From: Candidatus Bathyarchaeota archaeon
GTDB lineage: Archaea; Thermoproteota; Bathyarchaeia; Bathyarchaeales; Bathycorpusculaceae
NCBI GenBank assembly: GCA_026014725.1
Contig: JAOZHV010000059.1
Span: 1-64,000 of the forward strand
Direction: 5' to 3'
DNA: 64,000 nucleotides
Shown here piece after piece: positions 61,083-64,000 of the stretch (position 1 is its first letter; the number at the start of each line of letters is the position of its first letter). Both the position numbers and the translations under genes were made by a program. The notes below the pieces were generated by a model. It worked only from the letters and a program-made list of their open reading frames with translations. It was not told the DNA's origin and did not search any database.

Positions 61083-62314
61083 TACTCCCTCAATCCTAAA
61101 TAATTAATCATATTCTCAACCTGCCCAGTCTTTGCAATACGTATTAGATCTTCATATATGCTTCTAAGTTCAGATGGTCTTGAATCCCTGCCACCTAAAC
61201 CGTAAATGTAGTTCACGATTGGTGGATGAGTCTGCAACCCATACAGCGCATGACGTACTTCATGGAAAACTGCGCCTCCGAAACCGCCAAAACTCATGCT
61301 TTTATCCATAACAGCAATCGCCTTAGCGTTCTTGAGCGCGTTTTGTAACTCTTCGACAGGTAATGGCCTAAATGTCCTTAACCGTAGAAGCCCAGCTTTA
61401 ATGCCCTCTTGCCTTAACTCGTCGACGATGACTTTTAATGTTCCAGCTGTTGAGCCAACACAAACCACACCAACCTCGGCGTCATCAAGTTTGTAAGCAT
61501 CAATTAAACCATTACCGTAGCTTCGGCCGCTGATGCTTGCGTAGCTACTGTTGACTTCTTGGATGCATTTTAGAGCGTTTTTCATTCCCTCTTCCTGTTG
61601 CCGCTTGAACTCGAAATAATAATTTTGAAAAGCAATGGGCCCCATGGTCATTGGATTATCTGGGTCAAGCTTGAACGGTACAGTTTTGCCTTCATGCGTA
61701 AGCACCATTGGAAGCTGCCTCTCACCAACAAACGCTTTGACAATTTCGTCAGGAAGCACGTTAACATTTTCCAGCGAGTGGCTTAACGTGAAACCGTCTA
61801 AACCAACCATAATCGGCAGCGAAACGCCAACATCCTCTGCAATTTTAAAGGCTTGAATAAGGGTGTCATATGCTTCTTGAGCGTTTTCCACATAGATTTG
61901 AATCCACCCGCTGTCACGTTCAGCCATGCTGTCAGAGTGGTCGCCATGAATGTTTAACGGCGAAGATAAAGCCCTGTTAGCAATTGCCATCACAACTGGC
62001 GCTCGAGAGCCAGAAGTCACAAAAAGAATCTCATGCATCAACGCTAATCCTGCAGAAGCACTTGCGGTGAAGGCTCTTGCTCCAGTTACGGAAGCCGCTA
62101 AACAAGCCGTTATAGCGCTATGTTCAGATTCTGTGCAGACGAACTCTGTGTTAACTTCACCGTTTGCTACGTACTCACTGAATTTTTCAACCATGATTGT
62201 TTGTGGTGTAATTGGGTAAGCAGCGACCACGTCAACGTCGCACTGTTTAACTGCGTAAGCAACAGCTTCGTCACCGTTTAAAGCCAATGTTTGTTGTTTA
62301 ACTTGTTGTGTCAT
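61082..62314 (-). CDS. porA: Pyruvate:ferredoxin oxidoreductase, alpha subunit
   Basis: A 410-residue subunit with the family start GDEAVAYAVKQCDVDVVAAY, YPITPQT, the TESEHSAITACLAAS pyrophosphate-contacting region, ALSSPLNIHGDHSD, and the C-terminal FGGFGGAVFHEVRHALYG. The SPLNIHGDHSDSM segment is that of pyruvate-type enzymes. Three bases separate it from porD, so the complex is made from one transcript. Confidence 0.94.
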   Translation of the reverse strand: MTQQVKQQTLALNGDEAVAYAVKQCDVDVVAAYPITPQTIMVEKFSEYVANGEVNTEFVCTESEHSAITACLAASVTGARAFTASASAGLALMHEILFVTSGSRAPVVMAIANRALSSPLNIHGDHSDSMAERDSGWIQIYVENAQEAYDTLIQAFKIAEDVGVSLPIMVGLDGFTLSHSLENVNVLPDEIVKAFVGERQLPMVLTHEGKTVPFKLDPDNPMTMGPIAFQNYYFEFKRQQEEGMKNALKCIQEVNSSYASISGRSYGNGLIDAYKLDDAEVGVVCVGSTAGTLKVIVDELRQEGIKAGLLRLRTFRPLPVEELQNALKNAKAIAVMDKSMSFGGFGGAVFHEVRHALYGLQTHPPIVNYIYGLGGRDSRPSELRSIYEDLIRIAKTGQVENMINYLGLRE

Positions 62315-62317
62315 TTC

Positions 62318-62605
62318 TTATGCCTCTTTTTCAGGTATTTTCATCGTAATTGCTTTAGTTGGACATTCGTTGGCGCATATTCCACAGCCCTTGCAGAAGC
62401 CGAAATCAAATTCCACCTTACCCTTTTCTGGCTGCCAACTAATCGCGCCCTCAGGACACATCATTACGCAAGTTAGGCATTTGGTACATTTTGCCGATTC
62501 ATATACAGGCATGAAAGTTTTCCAGTCACCCGTCATGAAACCAGCACTTGACTTTGAACAAATGCCAGCAATCGAAATTTCCTTCCAACCCTTTTCTTTA
62601 CTCAC
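62318..62605 (-). CDS. porD: Pyruvate:ferredoxin oxidoreductase, delta (ferredoxin) subunit
   Basis: A 95-residue 2[4Fe-4S] protein with CTKCLTCVMMCP and CKGCGICANECP, the full pair of cluster motifs, preceded by a TGDWKTFMPVY segment typical of PorD. It carries electrons from the TPP site to external ferredoxin. The start overlaps porG by eight bases. Confidence 0.93.
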   Translation of the reverse strand: MSKEKGWKEISIAGICSKSSAGFMTGDWKTFMPVYESAKCTKCLTCVMMCPEGAISWQPEKGKVEFDFGFCKGCGICANECPTKAITMKIPEKEA

Positions 62606-63164
62606 TAGCTTTTGCCTCCCTATACGCTTCCTTTATAACAGCAAAGTTCTTTTCGGCAAGGTCTGCTCGGAAACGACCCTGCAAGGTCTTATGTATGCCT
62701 TCTAATGTTATGATGCCTGTGGCTTTAGCAACGGCCCCAAGCAATGCTGTGTTTGTTATTGGAGCTCCCAAGATTTTTAGGGCTATCTCTGTTGCTGGAA
62801 CCGTCCAGACTTTGCCTTTTGTTACTTTAAGTCGCTCTTTTAGGGCAGCTGGCTCCTCTGTGGAATTAATAATTAATATGTTATCATCTTGATTTATCCC
62901 AGCGGTTACTGGCACCGTTTTCAATAATGTATTATCCAACACCACAACAACATCTGGGTCATAGATTGCGCAATGTAACCTTATCGGTTCGGTGCTTATG
63001 CGTGTAAAGGCGGTTACTGGAGCCCCCATGCGCTCAGGTCCAAATTCGGGGAATGATTGAATGTATTTTCCCTCGTCAAGGGCTGTCCTTGCCAACAATT
63101 CACTGGCTGTCCAAGCCCCTTGACCGCCTCTACCGTGCCACCTAAATTCAACAAGCTTTTCCAA
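62598..63164 (-). CDS. porG: Pyruvate:ferredoxin oxidoreductase, gamma subunit
   Basis: A 188-residue subunit beginning EFRWHGRGGQGAWTASELLA and continuing FPEFGPERMGAPVTAFTRI, standard PorG phrases for the CoA-side domain. It is first in the operon G-D-A-B. The start is TTG; a GAGAAGGGACT purine-rich stretch precedes it, and TATA-like sequences are near 63212 on the minus strand. Confidence 0.93.
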   Translation of the reverse strand: MEKLVEFRWHGRGGQGAWTASELLARTALDEGKYIQSFPEFGPERMGAPVTAFTRISTEPIRLHCAIYDPDVVVVLDNTLLKTVPVTAGINQDDNILIINSTEEPAALKERLKVTKGKVWTVPATEIALKILGAPITNTALLGAVAKATGIITLEGIHKTLQGRFRADLAEKNFAVIKEAYREAKASE

Positions 63165-63436
63165 AGCAGAGTCCCTTCTCCAAAGGTATTTCTGAATAAA
63201 TTGTTAAATACCTATATACATTTTTCTAGTAAAGTCAAAAACTACATAAACTTAACGTAAAATCACTAATTTGCTAATAAAGCGGGATATCAGAATTTAA
63301 CCAATCCAAATATTTTCAAGCGTTTCAACGCTCGCTGCTTAAGCATGCAAGCAATACAGTTATATCTTTGTAGAAGTGAATAGATTTTTGCTTCCGAAGT
63401 CATTTTAATGGAAGCGTGGGCTCAGGAGGAAGTTGA

Positions 63437-64000
63437 ATGTCTGAGGTGATTTTAACCGCTGATAGAACGTTAATGAGCAACTATCACAACAACGAGTTCT
63501 TAGGGTTCGGTACATGTGCACCACCGAACTTTTTCCCCGAATGGCTCTATAGTTACCTCTTCTTTCCGCCTCTAAAAACAGCCAAAGGTCATCCATTGGC
63601 AGCGCCATATGGGTTAAGAAAAACTGAGGCTCAACTACTAAAAGAAGGCTTCAAAGTTGACACCGTAAGCCCCCATCACTTAGCAAGTCACCTAAAAGAC
63701 GCAAAAGTCCTTGGCATTCACGCGATGGACCCGTTTGGGTTAGGTCCAGCTTCAACAACTCTTGCCTCAATTTTCAAAAAGGAGCCCTACCTAGCAAAAC
63801 ACTTTCACTACCTGTTGAAATCCCCAGCAGTTGAAAAGGCAAAACAAAACGGATTAAAAGTTATTGTCGGAGGACCTGGCGCGTGGCAGTTTCGTTACCG
63901 AGAAGGCGCGGTTAAGGAGCTAGGTATTGACTGCATTATTGAGGGAGAAGCTGAGAATGTCTTAGGAAAGATTTTTAGAGATGCCCTTGAGGGAAAGGAA
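63437..64000 (+). CDS. B12-binding radical SAM protein, truncated by the window edge
   Basis: The first 188 residues of a gene that continues beyond the window. It starts with ATG eight bases after AGGAGGAAG. The visible part is a B12-binding-like Rossmann domain: HPLAAPYGLRKTEAQLLKEG, VLGIHAMDPFGLGPAST, GLKVIVGGPGAWQFRY and IIEGEAENVLGKIF. In this family the radical SAM domain (CxxxCxxC) follows; it is outside the window and not seen. Divergent to the por operon. Confidence 0.8.
   Translation, partial: MSEVILTADRTLMSNYHNNEFLGFGTCAPPNFFPEWLYSYLFFPPLKTAKGHPLAAPYGLRKTEAQLLKEGFKVDTVSPHHLASHLKDAKVLGIHAMDPFGLGPASTTLASIFKKEPYLAKHFHYLLKSPAVEKAKQNGLKVIVGGPGAWQFRYREGAVKELGIDCIIEGEAENVLGKIFRDALEGKE

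Noticed and set aside
1-64000. tRNA, rRNA genes and CRISPR arrays
   Set aside because: I looked for cloverleaf patterns with the T-loop consensus, rRNA stretches and regularly spaced repeats and saw none. The dispersed repeats are kilobases apart and not CRISPR.

Overview
This window looks like a chromosome segment of an uncultivated archaeon of the TACK group, most probably a Bathyarchaeia-like lineage. Archaeal markers are EF-2 with the diphthamide-site context, ribosomal protein S30e, an Lsm protein, archaeosine tRNA-guanine transglycosylase, a PAC2-family protein, archaemetzincin, archaeoflavoprotein AfpA, a beta-CASP RNase, ADP-forming acyl-CoA synthetase and a four-subunit pyruvate:ferredoxin oxidoreductase. 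TATA boxes lie 25-35 nt before several starts, and GTG/TTG starts are common. The lineage is inferred from gene content only.

Layout. 1-5.0 kb is the structural module of a tailed HK97-fold provirus on the minus strand: protease, cement protein, major capsid, winged helix, portal and two small virion proteins; it continues off the left edge. A ribbon-helix-helix regulator and an OB-fold protein follow. 6-16 kb carries housekeeping genes: a small zinc protein, MetRS, PHP phosphoesterase, two glycosyltransferases, a PPC-domain protein, a radical SAM enzyme, DUF998, DUF763 and the acyl-CoA synthetase beta subunit. 16.3-27.1 kb is one long operon for an archaeal type IV pilus / Tad-like machine: ATPase, membrane platform, five pilin-like proteins including one of 1155 residues; a prepilin peptidase follows. 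28.6-32.4 kb holds a PfkB kinase, GlmM-like mutase and GlmU-like nucleotidyltransferase for activated amino sugars. 33.6-38 kb has Lsm, PAC2, a beta-helix surface protein and TgtA. 38.4-40.7 kb is an AT-rich accessory island: PadR regulator, frameshifted secreted metalloprotease, small membrane protein. 40.7-49.8 kb has PHP, beta-CASP RNase, archaemetzincin, presenilin-like protease, DUF362, S30e, two unknowns, site-2 protease and a flavoprotein pair. 50-64 kb has EF-2, a P-type cation ATPase, two tiny zinc proteins, DUF3795, an SPL-like radical SAM enzyme coupled to DNA polymerase IV, GNAT, the por operon and a truncated B12-binding radical SAM protein.

The least explained material is non-coding: (i) a composite dispersed repeat seen in six places, (ii) two copies of a 180-190 bp element with AGTAGATC-type terminal inverted repeats, (iii) a strongly folded candidate RNA gene at 55.79-55.93 kb with its own TATA box, and (iv) a 16-bp perfect inverted repeat enclosing 122 bp at 47.1 kb. 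Four genes are interrupted by a frameshift or in-frame stop (13.3, 32.6, 40.0 and 46.3 kb), which means either local gene decay or sequence errors. No tRNA, rRNA, CRISPR array or intact transposase gene was seen.
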